From Antrodiella citrinella (Eukaryota; Basidiomycota; Agaricomycetes; Polyporales; Steccherinaceae): a DNA stretch of 64,000 nucleotides. This document shows, piece by piece, positions 23,317 to 35,645 of the stretch (within the stretch, counting starts at the first letter, position 1; each line of letters opens with the position of its first letter). The stretch is taken from contig SGPM01000001.1 in NCBI GenBank assembly GCA_004802725.1, forward strand, positions 1 through 64,000, written 5' to 3'. Made by a program: the position numbers and the translations under genes. The notes under the pieces are model-generated. The model saw nothing but the letters and a program-made list of their open reading frames with translations. It made no database searches and was not told the DNA's origin.

Positions 23317-26300
23317 ATGATGTTAGTATCCTTTACTTGTTCTCTTCCTACCCAGCTTCTCGGTTGACAATGTGTGGAACAGTCCCAGCCTCCCATCAGC
23401 AAACAGCCAGCACAACCTCTTCCCCCAGCAAAACCTTCTCAATGTATCCCAGGACGGGTCCATACCCTTCACCGCCATGGAGCCGTATGCGGCAAAACAA
23501 ATGGCAGCGTTACAGGCCACGAGTTTAGCGAAAGCTGCCAATCGTTCTGCGCCTGGCGGAACCTCGGCGTCTTATTTCGGAGGAATGTCGATAAACAGTC
23601 CAACTCGTCCTGATCCTCCGTCCGGTCAGGACATCATGAACAGTAACCCTCCTTTCTCCCCGTCTGGGATGTCCGGTTATCAACAACAACAGCAGCATAT
23701 GCCCAATGTGAGCCACTCTGCTATTTTTCTTTTACTCCACTCTCAACAACATGTCTGAGCAGCCTGCCATGTCACAGCAGCAGGCTGGCCATCCCAACGC
23801 CGCACTTATGCAACAGTCGCATCACCAACGCAAGCGGTCTTTTCTTAATGGCATCTCCAGCCTTATGATGCAACGGGCCGCCCCTCTTCCACCCGCATTG
23901 ACCGGAATTCCTTACCCACAAGGCTATGACCCAACAAACTCACCATGGAGATCCCTAGATGTTTCCAACAATGACCTGGGAATGGTTCGCTTAGCTGGGA
24001 AAGACATTGATTTGTTCAAGCTCTGGGCTCTGGTCTTGCAATTGGGAGGAGGGCAGAAGGTGCGTAATGCGCTTATGATTTTCCGAACGAGTCATGAACT
24101 ATCAAATATACAGGTGTCATCTCAAGGCATGTGGGCGCAGCTTCTCCCACAGTTCGAGCTGCCAGAGCATATCACACAATCCAATGGTCAGCAACAGCCC
24201 ACGACGCTTGCGCTCGGCAACCTGTATACCATGCTCATCGGTCCCTTCGAATCCGCCTACCGCAAGAACATACAGGAGCAGCAGCATCGCGCTCTGCTTA
24301 CGCGCAACGCAGCGAATCCGTCAACATCAGGGCATCCTCGACCAGATGGGATGGGTGGTATGCAAGGAGGTTTTCCTATGCAAATGAATCCGCTACAACG
24401 GCAGCCGTCCAATCCCGGCATAAACCCTGCCGCAGCGGCTGCAATGACACCGTCTCCGAGTGCAGACCCTACAATGGCTTCCATGGGTCCTTTTTCCTCA
24501 CCGCAAACTCTCTCGCAACCTCCTCAGCAATTCCCCGGGTTTCCGGGTGGGCCAAATCCGCGCGGCAATATCAATATTTCAGACGGCCCAGGCAACGGTG
24601 CGCCGTCCCCCCAAAGTGGCGTGAACGGCTTTCCCGCTCTGTTTCCAGGTGCAGGAGTTGACATGGGTGCTATTGACGGTGATCCCGAGTTGGAGCTCCG
24701 CAAAAGGAAGATGCGAGAGTCAGAAGAGGTTGACGTGAAGCGTGTCAGGCAGAAGACTGGTAAGTCCTTTCTCAGCCTCGGTCTCATTCGAACGCTTCCT
24801 GATGTCTGCTCTAGGTGGGTCGGATGTCTCAGACTCACGAGCTGTAAGTTAAGACTCGTCTTTCTAAATGAATCGTGACATTGATACCGGTGTACAGTCT
24901 ATGGGACCACCTCCCGTGAGCGGTCATGCGCCAAACGTAGCCCCTGGGCGCACCATACGACAGCCATCACGGCGGAAAATCGAGTATGTCCCTTTCGCTC
25001 GAGAAGTGGATACCGCGGGAGGTCGTGACCTGGATGTTATTGTGCATGAGCTTAACAGTGCTGCCCACCGACCTATGCGCCATATCGATGAGTGGGGGAG
25101 CGTCGACATTGATGCCCTCACTATGTCTATCCGATCACGAATCGCGACAGAGCTGTCCTATGCCTTGACCACATTTACAATCCTCACCTTGATGCGCGGT
25201 TCCGTCAGCGGTTTCCCCGTTGCGCAGGCTCCCGATCTACTGGAGGAACTACTGGACCTTCTCGAAGACATTGCTTTCCCTGGAGAGAATTCCTCGGAAG
25301 AAGATTCCGAGGACCTCTCGAATCCAGATCGTATATTCACGCACCGGGATATTATCAATTATCTGGTGGATGACGGTGCCCAGCCCTTTGCCGGGCTAGA
25401 TGTCAAGCAAGGCGCGAAGGATCCGAAGCTAGGGCCAAAACAGCGACCAGGAGATGTTGTTCGTACCGTCATGAATATCCTGCGCAACCTCTCAAACTCC
25501 TCCGACAATCTCGACTATTTTGCGAGACACGACAGGCTCCTTACCCTCATTCTACGTCTATGCGTGCTCAAGCCTTCCGACCAAGGCTCAATACCAGCCG
25601 CGGTATCTCCGGTCTTGTCGCTCACCGACTTGGTCGCCGTCCGCAAAGATACCACTCTTATCTTGGTCAACATCGCTCCCCACGTAAAGTTGGCTGCCAA
25701 GGTGCCCGCGACTGCGGCAGAGACGCGGAACGCGCGGCGAGCTTTTGAGCTGCTGGCATCATATCTGACGGACTTGAACGAGGCGGTCTCACCATTTACG
25801 TGCGTGATGCAGAACGGTGTTCCGACCACGATGTCCTACCCGAAACCTCCTTCCTCCACCGATTCAGCCTTGGAAGCTTTCACGCGCCTCAGTCAAACGG
25901 ATGATAACCGGCAAGTTCTTTCACGAGCTATCCCACAAGAATGGTTATGGGGACTCTTCGAAGCGTTGGTTCATCGTTTGCCAGTCGCCGAGCAGGATTA
26001 CACTGTGATCATGCGCGAAGTATGGCTGGCGTACTTCGAGCGTATTATCCACTCCCTCTATTCACTAGCTTTCCTCTCGCCGCCTGCCGTCAAAAAGCGA
26101 GTCAAGGAGGACAAACGGCTGTGTTTTCCGAAGATCATGCTCAGGCTGATCAAGAAGCTCAGTGGGACACCTAGAGACCTGCGTCACCACTTTATGGTTG
26201 CAGTCAGACGTTCTGTGGAGGCGGTCAAGCTCATAGACGACGCCGAGGACTCTTTTGACACATCACATTCTTCTGCTACGCCAACACTGTCGTTCGGCAT

Positions 26301-26469
26301 GGGATACGGCGAGCATGGAGAGTCTAGGATGGAAAAGGGTATGGGGCTTCTCAGTGGGTACCAGGAAGATATCACGATGGGTATCATGATGATCCAAGAC
26401 CTGGACGATATGATGTTTTCTGAACTGGCGAGTCTAGTGAGGATCGAGTCGGATTCACAAGTGGCATGA
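23317..26469 (+). CDS. SWI1: SWI/SNF complex subunit with ARID domain (SWI1-like)
   Basis: Gln/Asn/Ser/Pro-rich N-terminus ([30 protein letters not shown]), then an ARID/BRIGHT domain at about 23820-24170: [39 protein letters not shown], and after an intron [15 protein letters not shown] Met/Gln/Pro-rich linker leads to [19 protein letters not shown]. The long C-terminal half (24900-26469) contains [20 protein letters not shown] and armadillo-like helices ([36 protein letters not shown]) typical of fungal SWI1. SWI1/ARID1 is the DNA-contacting subunit of SWI/SNF (family knowledge). The start is uncertain: the frame opens just after a possible acceptor at 23355, and the nearest ATG (23317) would need an improbably short 34-nt intron. 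The stop is TGA at 26467-26469. Confidence 0.82.
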
Positions 26470-26671
26470 GTCTACTATCACCACTCCTTATTGCTGTCGT
26501 ATCGTTGCTATGTTTAGTTGTACCGGTTTCCATGTATACTTGTATCTATCTAGTATTTGTTTTTTCTCCTTCGTAATACGGTCAGTGGAACAGTTCAGCT
26601 GCTTGAACCAATACTACTGTATATCCATTTTATGGGCGTCACAGAATACATACCCTCGTTCATCAACCACC

Positions 26672-28182
26672 ATGTCTGACTTCGCAGAACCATCGAGTTC
26701 AACAGGTCCTTCTACACCTTCTCGAAAGCGATCTCGCTGGGAAGTGGATGATGACAGGGCACCCACACCCAAGGAATCGCATACGCCGAAACGCGGTCGT
26801 AGCAAAGCGAAATCTCAAGCACCCATCTCCGAACTCTCCGCTTCCGCACCTCCTTCTCCTCCCCGAACCAATATCGTAAAATGGCCTTTGCACAGCATAT
26901 ATGTGCCTCCACGGACTCAGCATCCACCACTCGCGCCTTCTCGTTCGGTGTACTGTTATGAAAGGTTGAACTCGATTGAAGAAGGCTCTTATGGTGTCGT
27001 GTTCCGTGCTCGGGACAAAGAGACCGGAGACATTGTGGCGTTGAAGAAATTCAAACTGGATGAGGAGAAGCATGGCTTCCCCATCACGGCTTTGCGAGAG
27101 ATCAATGCTCTCATGGTCTGCAAACATGAGAATGTTGTCGGTATACGGGAGATCGTAGTTGGCGACACCTTGACTCAGTACGTCCTCCTAGATCCTTCAT
27201 TGTGTCATGATCCTGAGAAAAAGTCACTGGGAAGAGTCTTCATAGTGATGGACTTTATAGAGCATGATCTGAAGACCCTCCTCACCGTCATGCCACAGCC
27301 ATTTCTTCAATCTGAGGTCAAGACACTCATGCTGCAGCTGCTATCTGCCGTGGCATATTGTCACGAACGTTGGATTCTCCACAGAGATCTCAAGACTAGC
27401 AACCTTCTTATGAACAACCGCGGGACCATCAAAGTTGCCGACTTTGGTCTTGCACGCAGATACGGTGACCCCGTTGGCGTGGGTGGCCTGACGCAGCTCG
27501 TTGTCACTTTGTGGTATAGGTCAGTGCTGCCACTCGCGTTGTATCTACCAGATTTTGACCTTATCTCCCAGAGCACCTGAGATACTCCTCGGAGCAACCA
27601 CGTATTCTACTGCGGTAGATATGTGGTCAGTAGGGTGCATATTCGCAGAATTGCTCCTCAAAGAGCCATTATTCCAAGCTAAAGGCGAAGTCGAGTTGAT
27701 CGCCATGATTTTCAAAATGCTGGGACCTCCGACGTCGTCGACATGGCCGGACTACAACAAGCTTCCTCTAGCAAAAACCCTCAACTTGCCGGTTCCTCAT
27801 CCACATCAACTGCGGCAGAAGTTCCCGTATATCACGACTGCAGGCTTGGACTTATTGTCTCAAATGCTCACTTATGATCCCGAGATGCGTATAACCGCTG
27901 AGGAGGCGATGAGCCACCCGTACTTCAGGTCAGTCTTTACAATGTGAGGAGGCATATGTTGCTTAATCTGTACCCATAGTGAGTCACCATTGCCCAAACA
28001 CCCAGACTTGTTTGGCTCTTTCCCATCTGCAGCCGCAGGAGAGAAGTAAGAGCATCGAGCACCTGCCCTTCAATTCATGACGGCTAACACCTCTTATTAG
28101 ACGTGGTAAACTGTTTGACAGTCCATCTGCACCCACTCGCAAGGCCGATTACAAGCTTCTGACTGAATTCGACATCCAGTGA
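26672..28182 (+). CDS. Cyclin-dependent kinase, CDK11/PITSLRE-like
   Basis: Exons 26672-27177, 27235-27519, 27572-27928, 27980-28045 and 28101-28182 join to 431 aa. A basic Ser/Pro-rich N-terminus precedes the kinase domain: glycine loop [11 protein letters not shown], catalytic Lys in [11 protein letters not shown], cyclin-binding helix [31 protein letters not shown], and the activation-segment end [12 protein letters not shown] split by an intron. [21 protein letters not shown] and [13 protein letters not shown] point to CDK11 more than CDK10 or CDK9, although the helix reads PITALRE, the CDK9-style spelling, not PITSLRE. The tail [17 protein letters not shown] fits CDK11. Role: RNA polymerase II transcription and splicing (family knowledge). 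The 57-nt intron at 27178-27234 is in frame and stop-free. Confidence 0.88.
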
Positions 28183-28227
28183 CAATGTAGCCGCCTATGA
28201 TACATATATTACAAGATATTCATGATA

Positions 28228-30050
28228 CTACAGCGCATCCGACGGCACTACGTCGTCTTCATCTTTCAAATTCATCAAGACCTGTCTCATCTGGTTGAAT
28301 CGCCTCTTGGTGCGCTCCAGATTATGAACTTTGTCGTAATACTCCCGGACTTCCTCAAGGGTGAAGCGATACGAAGAGGCAATCTCTTTCAGCCCCTTGC
28401 GAAGTGCATGCTCTTCTTCATCGCTGGCGGACCCTTCGTTCTCTTCCGGGCTTTGGTATGAACATGCACACAGTCAGTAGAGATCTGTAGCATCTGACAA
28501 CAGTACGAACCTGTGGCGCGCCCTCTTGCTTGGCTCCTCTTCCTCGCGTTCATGTCTTCTCTTAGCCCATGGTGGGGGTGGTGCGTCAGCAACCTTGATT
28601 GCCCATTCGGTGTCTTCCTCTCCGTCTTCCATCTCTTGCTCGGGCGCGTTTTGCCGGGCAACAACGGGGTCTAGTGGAACTCTGGCAGCTGGTGCCGGAA
28701 GGGGCGCGGCCATATGCTGAAAGTTGGGTGGATAAAGCAGCGCAGGATAACCGACCCCGACCGATTGTCCATCCTGAAGCGGGGGTACGACTGCTGGGGG
28801 TTGATAGGACGACGAAGGGACGGGCATAGGAGATTCTTCCATGTCTTGGTTGGACGGGCCCGCTACTCCTTCGTCCTCGTCAGCTTTGCGAGTCTTGCGT
28901 CGGGACCGCTTTGGCTTGGCCTCAGGCTGACGAACGTAGCCATATTGACCCTTCTCGCCTATGACCGGCTTCTTCTCTTCCACAATTTGAGCGATACGCT
29001 GCTCAAGCCTGATCGCATTCTTCTTGTACCGTTCACGCCAGGATTGCCAGGTATGACGGGTAACCCAGGCATAATCAGGTTCAGTGCTCTGTACGAGATG
29101 AATGCTTCCTCAAGGACATTGGGTACAAAGACTGACATACCAATTCACAAAGCTGTTGATACAAACGGTTCCCGGTTCGGCCTCCTGTCTTTTTGTACGG
29201 AATTTTGGCAGCAATCCATACGCACAGATGCTCTTCGTCCTGATCCGTAAATGGGGTTCGTCTGGAGGTTACAGTCAATTTCGTTGTTGCACACAAAGTA
29301 GAAGCTCGAGTGGCGTACTCTTCTCCAGGGCGCCTACCTCCTGGATTCTTGTAAATGACTGGCGTGTATATCACAGAGCATCGCTCGATGCACTTCTTGA
29401 CCCAGAGGTACGATTCAACATATTTGTCCGGTTCACCTTGATAAGTGTTTATAAGGTGTTGGAAGACTTCCGTGTTCGGATCGGCAAGAATAACGCGAGC
29501 GGACTGAGCGGACGCAGTTGGATCCCCTCCGGAGTGCTGTAACAAGCGTGTATTCAGTAACAAATATACCATGAGAGAGTTCCGGGAATGACCAAAACGT
29601 CGAGCGTTGACTGGTGGTTGAATTTCATAATCTGGGCGCTCACCATAATACGTGCACTGAGCGTGGCTCTGACGTTCACATTGGCAATGCTAGAATCGAT
29701 GTGCATGCGAATAGGCTGTCCGTTGTCAATGAATATCTGCTTGAGTAACATTCCCGAGATCTTGCACGCGTCGACATATGTGTATGGGACGAAGTACCGG
29801 TCGGGCCTGTCTCCGGTTGACCAGCACAGGCGAAGTCGCTCCTCTTCAGCAGTCCCCGGTTGAACAAGCACATAACCAGCTCTGGGAACCTTTGATTCCA
29901 CTCGACCGCCTAGGGACTTCCCGTACCAGACACATTTCAGAGCACTGCGGGGTTTCCGAATAGCTGGTGGGTGCTTACCGCAATAGTGTCGCACACCTCC
30001 GCCTGTATTTCCTCCGGAATGTCCTTCTGTATGAAGAACTTGACCGCCAT
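28228..30050 (-). CDS. RAP1: Rap1 telomere protein (BRCT + Myb + C-terminal helical region)
   Basis: Starts MAVKFFIQKDIPEEIQAEVC. Spliced in frame, the first exons give a BRCT-like module (LGGRVESKVPRAGYVLVQPG, DRYFVPYTYVDACKISGMLL). A second stretch follows (ARVILADPNTEVFQHLINTY, VESYLWVKKCIERCSVIYTP), also BRCT-like. Then a Rap1-type Myb domain: PFTDQDEEHLCVWIAAKIPY, GGRTGNRLYQQLCEL and, after an intron, YAWVTRHTWQSWRERYKKNA. A basic/Pro-rich linker (KPKRSRRKTRK) leads to a helical C-terminus, HALRKGLKEIASSYRFTLEE and RRFNQMRQVLMNL, ending at the stop complementary to 28228-28230. Rap1 joins shelterin-type complexes through its C-terminal region (family knowledge). The order BRCT-Myb-RCT is diagnostic. 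Its 3' end lies only 45 bp from the CDK11 stop on the other strand. Confidence 0.85.
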
Positions 30051-30345
30051 ACCACTATCATCTTGGAATATAGGCTAATAAACCTTGTGAGAATGCTCCG
30101 AGAGGTTTCAGAGTCGATGTATACTGACCATGTTGAAGCAATGAGGTGAAGGGGGAAACGTAGACTGAGCACCGGGTTAAGGGTAGCTAGTCGCTCAGTT
30201 CTATGGTTACCCATGGTTAGGGGTAGACACCCGTGGGAACGTATGACGCAACGGTCGTGTGTCACCTCTATGATAGTAATACTCAGGTAGGCTGAGCATG
30301 TTTCATGCATAGCATGTCCTATATACAGTGCAGATTTGTAGCAAG

Positions 30346-32196
30346 CTACTCTAAAACTTTCCCAGGATTCATGATCCCGCGAGGGTCGAAGAGGTTCTTG
30401 ATCCTTCTCATCCACTCAATGTTCACCGCGCTCTTCGAATAGTGCAGCGCATGCGCCTTCATGGCACCGATACCATGCTCTGCAGAAATTGAACCTTTGT
30501 ATGATGCTAATGAGAGGATGCTATGAGCTCAAAGAAAGAGACATAGACCACTTCATAACTCACCGACTAGTTCGTATACAAATGGCTCTAGCGCAGCCTC
30601 GATCTCTGGTGTGTAGTTGGCTGCCACGATGTTGAGATGGAGATTACCTGCGGTAGGCTGTATCAGAATTGGGCTTGAGCTTCGGACTCTGAATACATAC
30701 CATCACCAACATGCCCGTAACCCACCACATTCTTCACTGCGTCTTCGTGAAGAAGGCCCTTGGAACGAATGTGATCTCGAGTCGCGTCGACAACCTCTTT
30801 GAACTTGGCCAACGGGACAGAGATATCATATTTGTACGCCTTGCCCTCTTTGGATACGGCTTCTGTAAGACCCTCCCGGAGAGCCCACAGCGAAGCAAAC
30901 TGCGAGGGAGACTGTGATAGTACACCGGTATTGATGAGAGGCTTGTCGGAGTCTAACAGACTCTCCAAAAGAGAGCCGAGTTTCTGTAGACAGAAATTCA
31001 TGAAGCCCTCTGTCCTTATGAGATTACCTGGAAGTACATACCTCTTCGTCGTGTTCACGCTTACCTCCGCTAGTTTCAAGGAGCACGAAGCACTCGGCGC
31101 CCTCCACATCCTCCTCGTTCAAGGCACGTCCCTGTCCGTGTTTGATCGCCAGATCATAGACTTCTCTATCGAAGAACTCGAATGCGGACAAGATCTCGGA
31201 CAACCGCCTTTTGGTTTCCACAAATAATGGCAAGACGTTGTCAAATTTTGGCAGAGCCAAAATGACGTTGTTCGTTGCCTGAGGTGCTGGGGCTGCTAGG
31301 ATAGACACGCCAGTCACAACACCCAAAGTGCCCTCAGCACCGATGAACAACTGTTTAAGGTCATATCCTAGAACAAACATAAAGCGAGGCTAGTCGTAAA
31401 TATGAAGTGATACTCACCAGTATTGTCTTTACGAAGTGTCGTCAACTGGTCGAGGACTGTTCCGTCTGGCAGAACAACCTCCAATCCGAGAACAGACCCG
31501 TGCAACGAGCCATAGCGAAGCAGTCGTAGGCCTCCGGCGTTCGTAGAAACATTTCCTCCGACTTGACAGCTACGGTACGGTTACATGAGTCGGAATTTAC
31601 ATCGGTAAAGGACTGTCACACTCACCTCCCCTTCGCGCCAAGGTCGAGAGGGAATATATAGTTATGTGGAGCAAGGTATTCTGACAGCGACTCCAGGATG
31701 CAGCCAGCATCTGCAACGAGTATACCTGTAGAAACTCCGCGTTAGCTTACAACGATGAGTATGGTTGAACTGACGAACCAGAAACTGGGTCAAACGACCT
31801 GACTTTATTCATGTTTCCCAAACTCAAGATGAGTTCATCTTCTACAGGGACTCCACCTCCAACAAGTCCCGTATTCCCTCCTTGTGGTACAATTCCAATG
31901 CCCCGTTCATTGCAGTGCTTTATAATTTCACTGACCTCCTGAGTAGTGCGTGGTCGCAGTACGGTGGTAGACTTGCCATGGTACTTGTTCATCCAGTCAT
32001 TATTGAACGGCGAGAGCTCTGATGCGGCAGTTGATACGGGCGATAGTGTGGACAGGATAGCGGATGATGGCAGGAACTTGGCAAAGTGTGCGACATCGTC
32101 TGTGTTGACCGAGTTCAGCTTTGGTGGTGCGGTATGGGCCCAGCGTCGGAGTTGGCGAAAACCAAATCGACGAGTAACATGCCTCGAAGCAAGCAT
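30346..32196 (-). CDS. DLD2: Mitochondrial D-2-hydroxyglutarate dehydrogenase (FAD-linked)
   Basis: Starts [20 protein letters not shown], an Arg-rich amphipathic mitochondrial presequence. The FAD-binding PCMH fold shows [45 protein letters not shown], then [20 protein letters not shown] region and [11 protein letters not shown]. The C-terminal FAD-oxidase domain shows GHVGDGNLHLN (across an intron), [20 protein letters not shown] and [11 protein letters not shown] at the end. These match D2HGDH/Dld2, which oxidises D-2-hydroxyglutarate to 2-oxoglutarate with electrons passing to ETF or another acceptor; D-lactate dehydrogenase is the main alternative, but [10 protein letters not shown] and the C-terminus favour D2HGDH. 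Several short introns. An upstream non-ATG extension of the frame was not used. Confidence 0.9.
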
Positions 32197-32463
32197 TTCA
32201 GCAGATATAAAGACTGCTCGATGGGGTGTCGTCGTCGGTGAAGTGGTATCCAACGGATGAGCGAGAAAATAGCTCTGACTCTGTGAGACGGAGGAGGGAC
32301 GGAGCAGACGGAATGTCAGCTGCAGCTGGTCCTCAGTGCCTCATTTCACATGTACACAACATGACGCGACCTCCAAAGTCCATCCTCCACTGCGAAAATC
32401 ATTATGAAGCCGGGATAGAAATTTACACGGTGGTGATCGTAAGCTACTATTAACTATTCCATA

Positions 32464-33678
32464 CTACTGTCTGAGATCCTGTAATCCTTCTAATCGTGCC
32501 TTTTCTTCCCGTTCTACATCGTCCTTAACCTCCTTCACACTAGCCAATCCGGGAAGGACAACCCTCCATGACCCTTTATCAAGTATTGCTTTCCGAATCT
32601 ATTGTGACGAGATGAGAAGTGAACTGAGACTCAAATAATTGTCTTGCACACCTGATGTACAATGAGCTCATGGAGCTTTGGGACGTCCGACAACTTGGCT
32701 CTGCTACCCATGAGGGATGTGGTTTTCAGGTTGAGCACAAAGTCCGAAGGGGAGGAAGGGAGTGTGAAAGTAATGGTTGGGTGCTCTGCGTGAGGAGACG
32801 GCGGCTCTATAAGCACCTACAACATTGGATTCAGCTGGTGCCGATACTCGGGATTGCTTTGACACTTACAGCGGAGGAGAATATAGAGAGTGTGATGGTG
32901 AGTGACACAGGCAGTCGAGCGAACGCTGCAAACGGATAATTAAACAAGACAGCAGTGGATATTGAGATGGATAGAGAGTCGGTATAGGTGACGTCCAATT
33001 CAATCTTGCACGGAGACCGTCTAATGTCAGTGACTTGCAGTCTTTGTGTTTGTAGAGAATTAAACGCACGGATTCAGACGGTGATAAGGCATCCACTTTG
33101 CGACGTGCACTGGATAGTTTCGGCGCGCCGGAACCCAAGTTGACAGAATGCACTTTGATAGGATCCTACACGAAACTTCAGTCTTCTCAGTCGAACTAGG
33201 GGTGAGGCAAGTATGTTCTCACCACAAAGGCAGGGGGGCGCATTTTGTTTGCGAATGCCTCCACTCTCTTGCGGGCAACCTCGTCGCCTTCTGGCCCTGA
33301 CAAGTTGTCTCGCAATTTCGAACGATAGGCCTCGAGGACCTGGTAGTATACACAAGAACATTACAGACTGAGAGGTGAATTGTTTGATCTGCTCACTAGA
33401 TGCAACACCACGTTCAGCCAGTCTGCACTCTCTGCTGAATCTGCCTTCCTCTCAGTACTCGATTCCGGCGTCGAATCACCCAGACTGCCATCCTCTGCAC
33501 TTTCTCCACTGTGCGCCAGCCGAGGCTGATAAAGGAGGGTGGCTTGCGCATCCTCCTTGGCAGAGACAAAGAACAGGTACTTGAGAATGACAAATAGAAG
33601 GGCGAAGATGGAGACCTGTCCGAGCACCAGGCCTTGCGTGAACGTAGGCTGCATGGTCAGGAAATAAGCATTCCCCAT
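32464..33678 (-). CDS. MMM1: MMM1, ER anchor of the ERMES complex (SMP domain)
   Basis: Starts MGNAYFLTMQPTFTQGLVLG with a single membrane segment (VSIFALLFVILKYLFF), the hallmark N-terminus of Mmm1. A Ser/Glu-rich linker follows, then the SMP domain: DWLNVVLHLV, LEAYRSKLRDNLSGPEGDEV, VHSVNLGSGAPKLSSARRK, and later TITFTLPSSPSDFVLNLKTT, SRAKLSDVPKLHELIVHQ and an end KGSWRVVLPGLAS-VKEVKDD. Mmm1 spans the ER membrane and with Mdm12, Mdm34 and Mdm10 tethers ER to mitochondria and moves lipids (family knowledge). The stop is complementary to 32464-32466. Five or so short introns; internal edges in the 32800-33060 part are approximate. Confidence 0.88.
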
Positions 33679-33887
33679 GGCGGCCTAGGTTCAAGATGTA
33701 ACGGTGTCCTATAAGATGGTGTCAGAGGCGTTTTCACCACTGCCTGCCTGCGAGCGGGCTGGCAGAGGTACAGCCGGTCGTCGTCGTAACTATCAGTGGT
33801 GGTGGCGAGAACTTGAGATAGCAGACGCCCATAAATTGATCAAGGATGCTAGCGTCTATCGCAGTATCTCTTTTGCTTCAGTAAATC
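33679..33887. promoter_or_regulatory. Likely shared divergent promoter, MMM1 / TTL-family gene
   Basis: About 210 bp between opposite-strand start codons. No TATA box is obvious. Sharing is inferred from distance only. Confidence 0.4.
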
Positions 33888-35434
33888 ATGTCCGACGCGT
33901 CGTTCAAAGCTTTTGTTTCCTGGCCATCCGCTCCTCTCACCGACAAACTCGTTAAAAATGCTCTGGAGTCCTTGGATTACCCTCCGACAATTGTTTCATC
34001 CTTGTCAGATGACCCGACCTCACGCGATCTTCTCCAGTGGTCGACCTACGACCTACTAGACCACGATCTGACATATTCTGCTAGCACTTCGCCCAAAGTT
34101 CTGTCCTCCTCATACGTCATACGCAAAGCCTTGATACGAAAGCACTACCTATCCCGATGCACCCACAACTACCTCGTCAAACACCCGGTCAGCGCGCTTT
34201 GCATTGCAATCCCACAAACTTGGTACCTCGAACTTAGTTTTGCAGACGAGCTGGACGAGATGTGGGGAGACGAATTGTGGGATCTTGGTAAAGAGCTGGA
34301 TGACGAATCTTCTACGAAGTGGTGGATCTTGAAGCCTGGCATGGCCGATCGAGGGATGGGGATCCGTTTATTCCACTCGAAGGAAGAGCTGGAACGTATA
34401 TTTCTTGAGTTCGAAAACGATGATTCGGAAGACGAGCTTGAGAAAGATGATCAAGATGGATCTCTAGATACCTCCGTCATCATCTCTCAACTCAGACACT
34501 TCGTGATACAGGTGAGTTGCAGCAATTCAACAATTTTCAGAACTTGAAGCTTGTGCTTATGCCTATTCATTTGCAGGAATATCTCTCGGATCCAGTCCTG
34601 CTTGACCCATCTGAAGTTCCATTGAATCACCAAACAAAGACGGACAAAGAACGTCGGGGTCACAAAGTGGGCTTTGCGCGCTGTAAAACTACTATCTGTA
34701 ATACTGAGAAAATCAAACCCGGTTCCAGTTTCATCTTCGTGCATATTGTGTCGCCTCTGGAGCTCTGACAGTGTATCTCTACCAACGGATCCTCGCACTA
34801 TTCTCCGCAGTTCCATATTCTGCTCCTAGCACTCAAACCGGAAATGGATCTTCGGAATCAATGGACCTCGCGGCTCATCTCACCAACACATCACTGCAAA
34901 CAGAACGAGGCGAAGCTGGTGTACGACTACTGGACGAGCTGATAGGATGTCAGATTATAAGCGGAAGTGTCAATGAGGTCGTCCTTTCCGTGACGGATGT
35001 TGAGGACATCAGGAACCAAATGTCAGACGTTCTCGCCGAGACATTCAAAGCTGCTCTTGACATGAGTGTGCACTTTCAGGTACGTCAAATAGGCTCAAAC
35101 AACTACGATATCTGAGATTTTAGCGCCACAGCCTCTCCCAAACGCATTTGAGCTCTACGGAATAGACTTCCTGGTCACCCATCACCCATCACCCTCTCCC
35201 GGCCGACGTTTCCAGGTGCATTTGCTGGAGGTCAACGCAGAACCTGCTATTGAACTCACAGGGCCTCGGCTGACTTGGATACTACAAGATCTTTTCTCGT
35301 CAATTGCGCGGACTTGTGTCGCACCTTTCTTTCAGAACGATACACAAAAAGAAGGCCAGTGGGCAGTTGGACAGGAGCGAGACTATCTAAGGATGTGTTT
35401 GCAGATTCAAGTGAGGGGGGCAAGTGGATGGTAA
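33888..35434 (+). CDS. Tubulin-tyrosine-ligase-family protein (ATP-grasp)
   Basis: Exons 33888-34511, 34577-34666, 34729-35079 and 35132-35434 join in phase to 455 aa. After an N-terminal SWPSAPLTDKLVKNALESL region the TTL signatures appear: VLSSSYVIRKALIRKHYLSR, KWWILKPGMADRGMGIRLF (nucleotide-binding ATP-grasp Lys and glycine loop), HFVIQ-EYL across an intron, FHLR-AYCVASGALTVYLYQ, MDLAAHLTNTSLQ, and LPNAFELYGIDFLV with VHLLEVNAEPAI carrying the metal-binding Glu/Asn. TTL-family enzymes ligate an amino acid to tubulin or other proteins. Whether this one acts on tubulin in this fungus is not shown by the sequence; the catalytic core looks intact. An extra acidic loop (DDSEDELEKDDQDG) sits before HFVIQ. 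Confidence 0.85.
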
Positions 35435-35645
35435 ATGTGTACCGCATGGTATAAGACCAAGAAACGTAATATTTGCCGTAGAACCACACTTCTCATAAGC
35501 TTGGCCTGCAAGCTGTGGACGAAAGAATGCATGACACGGGATTTGCCGGTAAATTTACATAAACGATCGGACGACGCCCTTGGACTCGGATATTGAGCAA
35601 CCTCCTCCTCTCATCTACCAAAGTCGCGCCCTCTTATATACCAAA

